A DNA stretch of 64,000 nt, from assembly GCA_018815245.1 (NCBI GenBank), contig JAHIXK010000010.1:248001-312000 (forward strand), read 5' to 3'. Source of the stretch: Gammaproteobacteria bacterium (GTDB taxonomy: Bacteria > Pseudomonadota > Gammaproteobacteria > Burkholderiales > Burkholderiaceae_B). Each line of letters starts with the position of its first letter. The first letter of the stretch is position 1. The notes under the pieces are model-generated. The model worked only from the letters and a program-made list of their open reading frames with translations, did no database searches and was not told where the DNA came from. The position numbers and the translations under genes are program-made. Of this stretch, positions 28,149 to 36,892 are shown one piece after another.

Positions 28149-28730
28149 TTATTTGCTTACCAAGGCAGCCAAATGTACTTCTTCAACCGACATTGCAATT
28201 TTGCCTGCATGACCGTCCAAAAGCTGGGCGCTCTTGCGAGTGTCGAAATATTTGTCGTAGTGGAAAATGAAGTCTTTGTCGGCCAGCGGTACGTGGCAAC
28301 CACGGCAGGTGGCGTAGTCCACTTTGGCTGGCTGGCCATTGGCCTCAAATGCAGCGTACACCCAGTCACCCGTCTTCAAACCTTCTGGTGCTGTGCTGCC
28401 CCAGTTGTTGCCCTTGTACATCACAAATACTTTTTCCAGGCCAGCCTTGGTCATTTTGTCGCCGGTTTTGTTCGCCTTGTAAATTTCCATCACACTCACT
28501 GTACCGTTGGCAAAAGCATCGCCCTTCTTGGCTGCTGCGCCTGTCGGGTTGATGTAAATGTCACGGATGTGGCCAGTGGGCTTTTCAATTCCAGCCAGGA
28601 ATACGGGCCATGATTTGTAATCGGTGGGCTGAGCCAATTCACCATCTTTAGGGGCTGGACCAAACGCACCACCAGCGGCGCAACCCGCCAAAATTACAGC
28701 TGCAGAAGCAGCAAGCATCAATTTCTTCAT
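28149..28730 (-). CDS. cytochrome P460 family lipoprotein
   Basis: 193 residues from ATG 28730, which has AAAGGGGAAAT upstream. A signal peptide ends in the lipobox L-A-G-C near residue 17, so it is probably a lipoprotein of the periplasm. A single heme c motif, C-R-G-C-H, lies near 146-150 within a P460-type fold. Relatives include cytochromes c'-beta that bind nitric oxide and P460 enzymes that oxidise hydroxylamine. The heme-lysine crosslink of true P460 cannot be judged here. It is monocistronic, ending at a strong terminator. Confidence 0.82.
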   Translation of the reverse strand: MKKLMLAASAAVILAGCAAGGAFGPAPKDGELAQPTDYKSWPVFLAGIEKPTGHIRDIYINPTGAAAKKGDAFANGTVSVMEIYKANKTGDKMTKAGLEKVFVMYKGNNWGSTAPEGLKTGDWVYAAFEANGQPAKVDYATCRGCHVPLADKDFIFHYDKYFDTRKSAQLLDGHAGKIAMSVEEVHLAALVSK

Positions 28731-28854
28731 TATTTCCCCTTTTTTGTTTGCGCAACAGTTGTTGCCCATTGAAACATAGCGCTGTAGCCCATTCTTCGCA
28801 ACTGTTGGATCAAGGCAGCATTGGATGCAAGGGTTTACCCTAATTCACGCCGAC

Positions 28855-28885
28855 CAGTGTGACAAAGCAATGACCAGTCACACTG
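28855..28885. promoter_or_regulatory. inverted repeat and possible Pho box before phoX-like gene
   Basis: CAGTGTGAC at 28855-28863 pairs perfectly with GTCACACTG at 28877-28885. Inside it, the minus strand reads TGGTCAT, four bases, TTGTCAC, which is two PhoB-like heptamers at 11-bp spacing with two mismatches from the consensus in the first and one or two in the second. The dyad is certain; the PhoB assignment is tentative but fits the phosphatase genes downstream. Confidence 0.4.
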
Positions 28886-28947
28886 AGAGCACCCTCCAAC
28901 CAAAACTGCATTCCACGGGTATTACAGGCTGATGTTGTTCAATCTGG

Positions 28948-30366
28948 ATGTCCACCATGTCATTTTCACCCGCTATCGCGCAACTGCCCAGCGTTAACCG
29001 ACGCAATCTGATTAAAACGTTTTTGTACGGTGCCAGCGCCAGCACGCTGCCGTGGCTGGCAGGTTGCGGGGGGTCAGACAACCCTTCCGGCAGCACCACA
29101 GGGCGCGTCGGCGCATCTGAAACAAACCGTTTTGGCGGCACAGCGACAAGCAACAACCAGTTTCGCTTTCGCAACATCGGCCCACTGGGCGAACCCGATG
29201 CCAACGGCGTGCGCACCGCTGCCGGGTTTTCCACACGCGTGGTAGCCATCAGCAACATGCCGCCGGCATCCGGCGCAACACCCTGGCATATTTTCAACGA
29301 CGGTGGCGGTGTGGTTCCCCGTGAAGAGGGTGGCTGGATATATTGCTCAAACAGCGAAATTCCGGGCTTTGGCAGCCTGGGCTTCGCAGTACCTGAACTG
29401 GCCCCAGTTGGCAATACGCTGGAAACATTCAGCCCTGGCCTGGGCGGTGCCAGCGCACTGGTGTTCGGTCCAGACGGCACCATTGAAGACAGCTACCGGA
29501 TTTTGGGTGGCACCACATTCAATTGCGCGGGCGTGGTTACCCCCTGGAAAACCTGGCTAAGCTGCGAGGAAGTTCCAACCGGACTTGTGTGGGAATGCGA
29601 TCCCCTTGGCATACAAGCTGCGCGCTCCTTGCCCGCCTTGGGCATGTTTAGTCATGAAGCCGTTGCCATCGACAGCGAACGCCGTGTGCTGTACATGACC
29701 GAAGACATGCCCGATGGGCGCTTCTACCGCTGGGTACCCACCGCAGGGGACTGGCCAGAAGGCGCCGAACGCGCCAACCTGAATCAAGGTGTATTACAGG
29801 TTTTAAAAGTGGATGGCCCTGTGGGCAACGCACTAAATGGCCCCATTCGATACAGCTGGGTGAACGCCGCCAACCCCAATGCACCACAAACCGAGAACCG
29901 TCTGCCCGACACTGCCGTGTTCGATGGTGGAGAAGGCGTGTGGTACCAGAATGACCGCGTGTTTTTCGCCACCAAGGGCGACGATCGCCTGTGGATGCTG
30001 AACACGACCAACCAAACCATTGAAGTGGTCTACGACATGGCCACGGCCATGGCCCCCAACAACATTCTTTCCGGTGTAGACAACATCACCATGACCCCAT
30101 TTGGTGAAGTGCTGGTGGCCGAAGACGGCGGCAGCATGCAGGTGGTGGTGGTCTACCCTGATGGCAAGCTGGTGCCCTTGCTTGAAATTGTGGGGCAAGA
30201 CCAATCTGAAATTGCGGGCATTGCGTTCAGCCCCGATGGAAAACGCATGTACTTCACCAGCGACCGCGGCGGCCCCGACGGGCAAGGCGGCTACGGGCTT
30301 GGTTTGGGCATGCTTTATGAACTGATGATCCCGGACTTCCTGCCAAACGCAGTACCCAACAACTAA
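28948..30366 (+). CDS. PhoX-like phosphatase (DUF839 family)
   Basis: 472 residues. The N-terminus has R-R-N-L-I-K followed by a hydrophobic stretch and L-A-G-C at about residues 37-40, consistent with Tat export and possibly lipidation. The body matches PhoX/DUF839, a beta-propeller phosphatase using calcium and iron: T-P-W-K-T-W-L-S-C-E-E near 196, F-S-H-E-A-V-A-I-D near 235, and Y-M-T-E-D-M-P-D-G-R-F-Y-R-W. It releases phosphate from organic esters outside the cytoplasm. ATG 28957 is an alternative start; neither has a clear ribosome site. The PhoD-like gene follows after 16 nt. Confidence 0.85.
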   Translation: MSTMSFSPAIAQLPSVNRRNLIKTFLYGASASTLPWLAGCGGSDNPSGSTTGRVGASETNRFGGTATSNNQFRFRNIGPLGEPDANGVRTAAGFSTRVVAISNMPPASGATPWHIFNDGGGVVPREEGGWIYCSNSEIPGFGSLGFAVPELAPVGNTLETFSPGLGGASALVFGPDGTIEDSYRILGGTTFNCAGVVTPWKTWLSCEEVPTGLVWECDPLGIQAARSLPALGMFSHEAVAIDSERRVLYMTEDMPDGRFYRWVPTAGDWPEGAERANLNQGVLQVLKVDGPVGNALNGPIRYSWVNAANPNAPQTENRLPDTAVFDGGEGVWYQNDRVFFATKGDDRLWMLNTTNQTIEVVYDMATAMAPNNILSGVDNITMTPFGEVLVAEDGGSMQVVVVYPDGKLVPLLEIVGQDQSEIAGIAFSPDGKRMYFTSDRGGPDGQGGYGLGLGMLYELMIPDFLPNAVPNN

Positions 30367-30382
30367 TTCAAGGACTTTCACC

Positions 30383-32125
30383 ATGTCAGGACCACGTCGA
30401 AAACGAAGTCGCATTCAAAAACGCGCCGGTATTACACGCCGCTCATTCCTGAAAGGGTTGGGTTTTGGCACGGCCGGCGTCACCGGTTTGGGTCTGTTGC
30501 ATGGCTGCGGCAGCGACAACAATTCACCCACATCGACCGACAGCCGCACCACACCCAGTGACAACAGGCCCATGCAGAATGTGCAGTTTCTGCACAGCAT
30601 AGCCAGCGGCGACCCTGCCTTTGACAGCGTGGTGCTGTGGACCCGCGTTACACCTGAAAACACGAACCGCACCGTGGCTGGCCGCGTGGATGTGTTCAAG
30701 GATGAAGCGCTGACCATGTTTGTGAAGTCGATGGATTTCCAAACCACTGCCGAGCAAGACTTCACCGTGAAACTGATTTGCGACGGGCTGGAACAAGACA
30801 GCATCTATTTCTACCAATTCCGCAGCAGCGGTGCCACAAGCCCTGTGGGGCGCACCCGCACTGCCCCTGCCGCCGGCAACAAACGCCCCTTGAACTTCGG
30901 TGTGGTCAGTTGCTCAAGCCTGGCGCACGGATTTTTCAATGCTTACAACAAGCTGGCTGATCGCGACGACATCGACGCCATTATTCACCTGGGCGATTAC
31001 ATTTACGAATATGGCACCGGTCAATACGGCACGGTGCGCGAATACGAACCCGCCACTGAAATTATTTCACTGAGTGACTACCGCACCCGCCACGCCCAAT
31101 ACAAACGCGATCAAGATCTGCAAAAACTTCACGCGCGTTTTCCTTTCATCACCATTTGGGACGACCACGAATCCACCAACAACTCCTACCGCGACGGCGC
31201 AGAAAACCACACCGAAGGCACTGAAGGCGTGTGGGAAGAACGCAAGGGCTTTGCCCAGCGCGCCTACGATGAATGGATGCCCATTCGCCTGCCCGAACCG
31301 GGCAACCGCGCCAAAATTTTCCGCCGTGTGCAGTTTGGCGACATGGTGGACCTGTTCATGCTCGACACCCGCCTGTTCGACCGCGACATTGAAGCCGCAA
31401 CGCCCGTGAACCCGACCGATGGTGTTGCAAGCGAACCAGACCGCACCATGATTGGCGAAGAACAGTACAACTTCCTGATCAACGGCATGCGTGAATCGCA
31501 AGCCCAATGGAAATTGGTGGGCAACCAGGTGGTGTTTCACCAGTGGATCATCAAACCCGGTGTCAACAACCCGGCGCCCGCACCAGTAGGCGACTTGCTT
31601 GCCCCTTCCGGCCTGAACGGCGACGCCTGGGACGGCTACAGCGCCGAACGACAACGCATCATCAACGCCCTGCGTGGCGATGACGGTGGCCAAGCCATTG
31701 ACAACGTGGTCATTCTGACAGGCGATGTTCACAGTGCCTGGGTGGCCGATATCACCGACAACCCCAACCAGCCCGTGGATGCTGCAGGTGGCTACAACCC
31801 GGTCACGGGCGACGGCAGCGTAGCCACCGAGTTTGTGGTGAGCTCGGTCACCTCGCCAGGACTGGATGTACCCAACCAGGTCATTGAAGCCATTCGCCTG
31901 AGCAGCCCACACATCAAACACGTGAACGTGACAGAGCGCGGTTACAGCGTGCTTCGGGTGGCTGAAGACAGAACGACCTGCGAATACTGGGCGGTCAGCA
32001 CGATTCTTGAGCGGGGCGGTTCAGAACAGTTGTCGGCGACGTTCGACGTTGCTGCGGGTGCAAACCGCATTACCCAGCAGGGTGTGTTCCCTGTGGACGA
32101 GGTCACAGGCCTGTTGGGTGTTTGA
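30383..32125 (+). CDS. phoD: PhoD-like alkaline phosphatase/phosphodiesterase
   Basis: 580 residues. A Tat signal, T-R-R-S-F-L-K, begins near residue 19 and is followed by L-L-H-G-C, so it may be a lipoprotein. The PhoD domains follow: an N-terminal immunoglobulin-like region with S-G-D-P, then the metal-site strands H-L-G-D-Y-I-Y-E near 205, W-D-D-H-E near 260 and L-T-G-D-V-H near 450. PhoD hydrolyses phosphomono- and diesters outside the cytoplasm. It is co-directional with the PhoX-like gene, forming a phosphate-scavenging pair. AAGGAC precedes ATG 30383. Confidence 0.9.
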   Translation: MSGPRRKRSRIQKRAGITRRSFLKGLGFGTAGVTGLGLLHGCGSDNNSPTSTDSRTTPSDNRPMQNVQFLHSIASGDPAFDSVVLWTRVTPENTNRTVAGRVDVFKDEALTMFVKSMDFQTTAEQDFTVKLICDGLEQDSIYFYQFRSSGATSPVGRTRTAPAAGNKRPLNFGVVSCSSLAHGFFNAYNKLADRDDIDAIIHLGDYIYEYGTGQYGTVREYEPATEIISLSDYRTRHAQYKRDQDLQKLHARFPFITIWDDHESTNNSYRDGAENHTEGTEGVWEERKGFAQRAYDEWMPIRLPEPGNRAKIFRRVQFGDMVDLFMLDTRLFDRDIEAATPVNPTDGVASEPDRTMIGEEQYNFLINGMRESQAQWKLVGNQVVFHQWIIKPGVNNPAPAPVGDLLAPSGLNGDAWDGYSAERQRIINALRGDDGGQAIDNVVILTGDVHSAWVADITDNPNQPVDAAGGYNPVTGDGSVATEFVVSSVTSPGLDVPNQVIEAIRLSSPHIKHVNVTERGYSVLRVAEDRTTCEYWAVSTILERGGSEQLSATFDVAAGANRITQQGVFPVDEVTGLLGV

Positions 32126-32152
32126 ACGTTTCTAAGGTAAGATCCGGGCTGT

Positions 32153-33106
32153 TTGATTCACCTGCTTTCAGCTCCGGATCCCCAAGTGTCTCTGTCCAAA
32201 ATTCTTCCCGCCCCGGTTGTCGGTGTTATCACCGTCACCCTGATGATCCTGTGCATCACATTCTGGTTCATCATTATGTTCCCGTTCATCCTGCTGCGAC
32301 TGGTGCCTGTGTACAAGGTGCAGCGTATCGCCTCAAATTGCTGCGTGCAAATTGCCACCTTGTGGGTCGGCTCCAACAAGCGCCTCTACAAAATATTGCA
32401 TGGCCAACAAGGGCAGGTTGAAATTCACGGACAATTCAAACCACACAGCAGTTATTTGGTGATCAGCAACCACGCGGCATGGGCCGACATTGTGGTGTTG
32501 TTTGATGTGCTGCACGGGCACAGCCCGTTTGGCCGATTCTTTTTGAAGAAAGAATTGATCTGGGTGCCCATCGTGGGTGTGGTGTGCTGGGCCATGGACT
32601 TTCCCTTCATGAAGCGCCACAGCCGCGCCGCCATTGCGCGCAACCCGGTACTGGCCAGCCAGGACCTGGAAACCACCCGCAAAACCTGCGCCGTTTACAA
32701 AGAAAGCCCCGTCACCGTGATCAACTTTCTGGAAGGCACACGCTTTACGCCCGCCAAAAAAGCCAAAACAAAATCGCCCTACACCCACTTGCTTGGCCCG
32801 AAGTACGGCGGTTTGTCCGCCTCGCTGAACGCCATGGGCGAACAGTTTGAAGGCATGGTGAACGTGACCATTGCCTACGGCCCAAGCCGTGGCAACACCA
32901 CCTGGTCATGGTTGTGCGGCCAGCAACCCAATATGCAGGTACATGTTGAAATTCTGCCCATTCCCACCGACATGATTGCAGGCGATTTCCGGGGGGACCT
33001 CGAATTTAAAAACCGTTTCAAAAGCTGGATTGGCGGCATTTGGACAGCGAAAGACCAACGCCTCACACAAATGAAACAAAAAGCAAACCGCTGCAAACAC
33101 GAATAA
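32153..33106 (+). CDS. membrane acyltransferase (PlsC/YihG type)
   Basis: About 317 residues. Hydrophobic segment(s) near 22-55 anchor it in the inner membrane. The acyltransferase motifs are S-N-H-A-A-W-A-D near 106-113 (the N-H-x4-D catalytic motif) and F-L-E-G-T-R-F near 190. It resembles lysophosphatidic-acid acyltransferases of the YihG subgroup. The start is unclear: TTG 32153, or an in-frame GTG about 11 codons later. It begins 27 nt after phoD. Confidence 0.85.
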   Translation: MIHLLSAPDPQVSLSKILPAPVVGVITVTLMILCITFWFIIMFPFILLRLVPVYKVQRIASNCCVQIATLWVGSNKRLYKILHGQQGQVEIHGQFKPHSSYLVISNHAAWADIVVLFDVLHGHSPFGRFFLKKELIWVPIVGVVCWAMDFPFMKRHSRAAIARNPVLASQDLETTRKTCAVYKESPVTVINFLEGTRFTPAKKAKTKSPYTHLLGPKYGGLSASLNAMGEQFEGMVNVTIAYGPSRGNTTWSWLCGQQPNMQVHVEILPIPTDMIAGDFRGDLEFKNRFKSWIGGIWTAKDQRLTQMKQKANRCKHE

Positions 33107-33113
33107 CACACTG

Positions 33114-33455
33114 ATGCGTTCCCGCTGCCTCCATCACTTACTCATCGCGCTGGCCATACTGGCCGCCCAATGGGCAGGGCTTGCCCACAGCATTGAGCAC
33201 CGTCAGCATTTGCATCCGGCACAGCAGGGCTCGGAACACGCCGTTGAACACAGCGGGTCTTCAGCAGATTTACTTCACTCCTGTTTGCTGTTCGATGGGC
33301 TGACCACCGCACACGCGGCGGTGTCCACCCCACCTGCCAATTTGGCTGTGCCCCTGCTGGCACAGCTGGGTACCCAAACCACGGCCATTGCAGCTCCCCG
33401 CAACACCTTGTTTGCGCAACGCGTGCGCGTGCGCGACCCACCCCGTTTTTCCTGA
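33114..33455 (+). CDS. small secreted His-containing protein before a TonB receptor
   Basis: 113 residues. A signal peptide covers about residues 1-25, ending near G-L-A-H-S. Histidines cluster in the next 30 residues and a single H-S-C-L-L-F-D follows near 56. This layout resembles DUF2946-type proteins that accompany metal-related TonB receptors, but similarity is weak. It lies 8 nt after the acyltransferase gene and 90 nt before the receptor gene, in the same direction. Confidence 0.6.
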   Translation: MRSRCLHHLLIALAILAAQWAGLAHSIEHRQHLHPAQQGSEHAVEHSGSSADLLHSCLLFDGLTTAHAAVSTPPANLAVPLLAQLGTQTTAIAAPRNTLFAQRVRVRDPPRFS

Positions 33456-33544
33456 ACCTTTACGACGCACATTGAACAATTTACCGCCATTGCCCAAGCC
33501 ACCAAGCCGGGCTTTTGCGGTTTGCCGTATTTCAGGAAATAAAC

Positions 33545-35599
33545 ATGAACAAATTTCAATTTGAGCGCCGCGCTGTGGCGCTGGCAAGCCTGCTGTTTAT
33601 CGCACAAACACAGGCATTGGCCCAAGAGCCCGTGCTTGAATCCGTGGTGGTCACCGGCACAGCCGACAATCCCGACTCAATCACCAAACCTTTTTCAGTA
33701 ATAAAAGCCGATAAACTGAACGCCAATGGTGCCAGCACCGTGGGTGAAGCCCTTCGCTATCAACCGGGCGTGTCGGCCACCGGTTTCGGCCCCAACTCAA
33801 GTCGCCCGATTGTTCGGGGGCAAGACTCAGATCGAATCAAAATCCTGCGCAACTCCGCCGCCACGGTGGATGTGTCTGCACTCAGCTTTGACCACGCCTT
33901 GCCCGTCGATCCCTTTGCCCTGCATCAGGTCGAAATTCTTCGTGGGCCCGCCGCGCTGGCGTATGGTGGCAATGCCGTGGGCGGTGTAGTCAATCTGGTG
34001 GACCAGCGCATCGCCCGCAAAGCAGTTGAAGGCTTTCAAGGCGAAGTGAACCTGCTCGGCGGCGGCGCTGCCGAGCAAACTGCGGGCGGTTTTAAACTGG
34101 ACGCGGGGTTGGGGCAGGGCGTCAGCCTGCACCTCGACGGCTTCAAGCGCACCACCCGCGACCTTGAAACACCGTCCTTCACCGACCCCGAAGGCGTAAC
34201 AGGCAACCGCGTACAAAACTCGTCGTCGAAATCCGATGGTGCAGCCATCGGTGCCTCGTTTCAAACCGGCAACGGCTACATTGGCGTGTCTGCCGAGCGG
34301 TACAACAACGAGTACGGCGTGCCCAAGTCGCTGGACGTACGCATCGGTATGGAAAGCGAACGCTATGCACTGGAAGGCGAGCAGAACTTCAATGGCGCTG
34401 CCTTCAGCAAAGTGAAGTATCGGTTGGCCAAAACCGATTATCAGCATCAGGAATTTGAAGACGGCGAACCTGCCACCCTGTTTGTGAATGATGGCGTTGA
34501 CGGTCGTTTGGAAGTGGCCCTACGACCGTTTGGGCTGGGCGGATTGAACATCAACACCGACGCCGGCATTCAGTTCGAACGCACAGACTTTTCCGCCACG
34601 GGCGATGAAGCATTCGTACCCAGCACCAGCACCGATCAAACCGGTGTCTTCACCATCTTCCGGGCCGGCCGCGGGCAGGAAAACAGCGGTGTGTTTGAAT
34701 TTGGTTTGCGTGCCGATCAAGTGGATGTGAACGCAGCCAGCAGCGGTTTGTCTCCGCAAAACGGCCCCGTCGCAGGGGCAGGTGTCAACGCCGGGCCGGC
34801 AATCAGCCGCGCCTTCAGCCCGAACTCCGTGTCACTGGGTTACACAGCGCCCATCGGCAACGGCTGGTCACTGGGGGGTTCCCTGTCGCGCGTTGAACGC
34901 GCACCCTCCAGTTTCGAGCTGTATGCCGACGGCGTGCACGTGGCCACTGACGCCTATGAAAAAGGCAATCCGGACTTGAAAGAAGAACGTGGCCGCCACC
35001 TTGAACTGACCAGTACTTGGGCACAGGGAGAATCTAAATTCAACGCCACCGCATTTGCCAGCCGTTACAGCAACTACATCGCCTTGATCGCCCGCTCCGG
35101 GGCTGACGCACAATTCAACGATGGCGGCGAACAGATTGATGTGTTTGACTTCACCGCCGTGCCTGCGGAATTTCAGGGCGTGGAGCTGGGCTATCAAACG
35201 GCCTACACCATGGGTGCAGGCAAACTACAGCCGGCCATTCAATACGATTTGATTCGTGGCAAACGCACAGATGGGGGAGGCAAGCTGCCACGCATCAGCC
35301 CGCAACGCGTGGTAGCCAGCGCAGCCTACTCCCAGCAAGGCTGGACTGTGACCCCGGAAATTGTTTGGGTGAGCGACAGCAAAGCTGGCGCAGGCGATGT
35401 GCAGGTGCAAGGGTATGAACTGGTGAACTTGCGCGTGGCCAAATCGTTCACCTGGGGCAATTCAGGCGGCGAGGTATTTGCCAACCTGCAAAACCTGACC
35501 GATGAGCTGGCATTTTCCGCCACCACCTTGAACACGGTTCGCGGATACACCCCTCTTGCAGGTCGCTCCGCGCTGGTGGGGGTGAAGTTGGCGTTCTAA
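33545..35599 (+). CDS. ZnuD-like TonB-dependent outer-membrane receptor
   Basis: 684 residues from ATG 33545. A signal peptide ends near A-L-A-Q at about 28, followed by a TonB-box-like E-S-V-V-V-T. The plug contains G-E-A-L-R-Y-Q-P-G-V-S-A-T-G-F-G, S-R-P-I-V-R-G-Q-D, R-I-K-I-L-R-N and V-E-I-L-R-G-P-A-A-L-A-Y-G-G, the pattern of the ZnuD zinc receptor family. The barrel ends in a typical C-terminal aromatic (V-K-L-A-F). The His-rich extracellular loops of Neisseria ZnuD are not obvious, so zinc specificity is uncertain. A convergent metallochaperone gene supports a metal role. Confidence 0.85.
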   Translation: MNKFQFERRAVALASLLFIAQTQALAQEPVLESVVVTGTADNPDSITKPFSVIKADKLNANGASTVGEALRYQPGVSATGFGPNSSRPIVRGQDSDRIKILRNSAATVDVSALSFDHALPVDPFALHQVEILRGPAALAYGGNAVGGVVNLVDQRIARKAVEGFQGEVNLLGGGAAEQTAGGFKLDAGLGQGVSLHLDGFKRTTRDLETPSFTDPEGVTGNRVQNSSSKSDGAAIGASFQTGNGYIGVSAERYNNEYGVPKSLDVRIGMESERYALEGEQNFNGAAFSKVKYRLAKTDYQHQEFEDGEPATLFVNDGVDGRLEVALRPFGLGGLNINTDAGIQFERTDFSATGDEAFVPSTSTDQTGVFTIFRAGRGQENSGVFEFGLRADQVDVNAASSGLSPQNGPVAGAGVNAGPAISRAFSPNSVSLGYTAPIGNGWSLGGSLSRVERAPSSFELYADGVHVATDAYEKGNPDLKEERGRHLELTSTWAQGESKFNATAFASRYSNYIALIARSGADAQFNDGGEQIDVFDFTAVPAEFQGVELGYQTAYTMGAGKLQPAIQYDLIRGKRTDGGGKLPRISPQRVVASAAYSQQGWTVTPEIVWVSDSKAGAGDVQVQGYELVNLRVAKSFTWGNSGGEVFANLQNLTDELAFSATTLNTVRGYTPLAGRSALVGVKLAF

Positions 35600-35615
35600 G
35601 CGCTGCTTTGCCTTT

Positions 35616-36179
35616 TTAGTGTTTGTGGTCACCGCCGTCATCGTGACTGTGGTGACCACCCGCCGCATTTTGTCCTGCCACTGCTTTCACAGGTATTTCA
35701 ATTTTGCTGCCATCGGATTTTTCAAACTGAAGGCTCAACTCAATTTCCTGCCCCGCTTCGATGGGCGCCGTCAGCGCCATCAGCATCACATGATAACCAC
35801 CGGGCTTTAATTCCAATGCTTCACCTGCTTTAATGTTGATGCGTTCCGCCATGCGCATGCGCATGATCTCGCCATCCATTTTCATTTCATGCACTTCGGC
35901 AATTTCGGCCGCAGGTGTAGCCACACCCACCAAGGCAACTGCTTCCTGGCTGGTGATGGTTAAATAGGCACCTGTCGAATCTTGCTCGCCCACAGTGGGG
36001 CGAACCCAGGCAGTTTGAACAGAAATGCCATCCTGAACTTGTGACGGGGCTACCGGCTGCTCCACCCCAGCAAGCGTGTCATGCGCATGCCCGGCCGCGT
36101 CACCATGATCATGGTGCTCGGAACAAGCTGCAAGCAGCACCACGGTCGACACCATGGCCAAACGAATCAATGGTTTCAC
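35616..36179 (-). CDS. PCu(A)C-type copper chaperone lipoprotein, His-rich ends
   Basis: 187 residues. GTG start at 36179 overlaps the DUF4197 stop. Lipobox L-L-A-A-C near residue 19, then a His-rich N-terminus (S-E-H-H-D-H-G-D). The PCu(A)C domain has the copper-site spacing H-E-M-K-M...M-R-M...H-V-M-L-M at about 96-131. The C-terminus is H-H-S-H-D-D-G-G-D-H-K-H. The core family delivers Cu(I) to cytochrome oxidase; His tails at both ends suggest an additional, possibly zinc, capacity. Convergent with the ZnuD-like gene, 16 nt apart. Confidence 0.88.
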   Translation of the reverse strand: MKPLIRLAMVSTVVLLAACSEHHDHGDAAGHAHDTLAGVEQPVAPSQVQDGISVQTAWVRPTVGEQDSTGAYLTITSQEAVALVGVATPAAEIAEVHEMKMDGEIMRMRMAERINIKAGEALELKPGGYHVMLMALTAPIEAGQEIELSLQFEKSDGSKIEIPVKAVAGQNAAGGHHSHDDGGDHKH

Positions 36180-36865
36180 TTGATACTCCCGAAAACTTTT
36201 TTAAGCACTGCACTGCCGGCAGCAACCGGGTTGGCTCGAATCGCCTTTTCTTCCTCGGCCACCATCAGGAATAACGCATCGAGTGCCTTGTTGGTGACAT
36301 AGCCTTCCAAGTTCGCATCTTCGGATTTCACCAACCCAAAGCGGCTTCCTTTGTCAGCCAATGCATTGTATTGCTGAGCAAGACCCACCTGTGCGGTTTT
36401 GCTTTTCACGATGGGCAACAATTGTGTGTACAGATCCGCCTGTGATTTACTGCGGAAAAAATCGGTCACAGCCGTGTCGCCACCACCAAGCACCTGTTTG
36501 GCGTCTTCAACCGTCATGTTCTGGATTGTTTTTTTCAGCACAGCTTTTGCCTGTGGCACCGCAGCTTCTGCGGCTCGGTTCATGGACACTTCCATTTGAT
36601 CCAGCTGCGAACCCATGCCCACCATTTTCAGCATGCCTTTGCTGTTTTCCAGAAAATCAGGCAGCTTGATTCGCACCGCCGGGTTGCCCAAAAAACCATC
36701 GGCCTTGCCCAAATTGCTCACTGCCGCGTCTGCTCCCTTGGTCAGGGTGGTGCGCAAAGCAGTCACAGCTTCCTTGCTGGTAATGCCAGACAAATCGGCG
36801 GACTGTGCAAACCCGACAAACAGCATGGCACACAGCACCAACAAAGAACGAACGGAATTGATCAT
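36176..36865 (-). CDS. DUF4197 family exported protein
   Basis: 229 residues with a signal peptide ending near Q-S-A at about 23. Matches DUF4197, with F-L-G-N-P-A-V-R-I-K-L-P near 59, A-K-A-V-L near 104 and D-A-L-F-L-M-V-A-E-E-E near 197. Function unknown. A GGAGG lies seven bases before ATG 36865. It overlaps the PCu(A)C gene by 4 nt, so the two are probably translated together. Confidence 0.87.
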   Translation of the reverse strand: MINSVRSLLVLCAMLFVGFAQSADLSGITSKEAVTALRTTLTKGADAAVSNLGKADGFLGNPAVRIKLPDFLENSKGMLKMVGMGSQLDQMEVSMNRAAEAAVPQAKAVLKKTIQNMTVEDAKQVLGGGDTAVTDFFRSKSQADLYTQLLPIVKSKTAQVGLAQQYNALADKGSRFGLVKSEDANLEGYVTNKALDALFLMVAEEEKAIRANPVAAGSAVLKKVFGSIK

Positions 36866-36892
36866 ATTGCGGCCTCCAAGCCAGATCGATTT

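Noticed and set aside
31067-31921. 284-codon minus-strand frame opposite phoD
   Set aside because: phoD shows all metal-site motifs and a Tat signal; this frame shows none.
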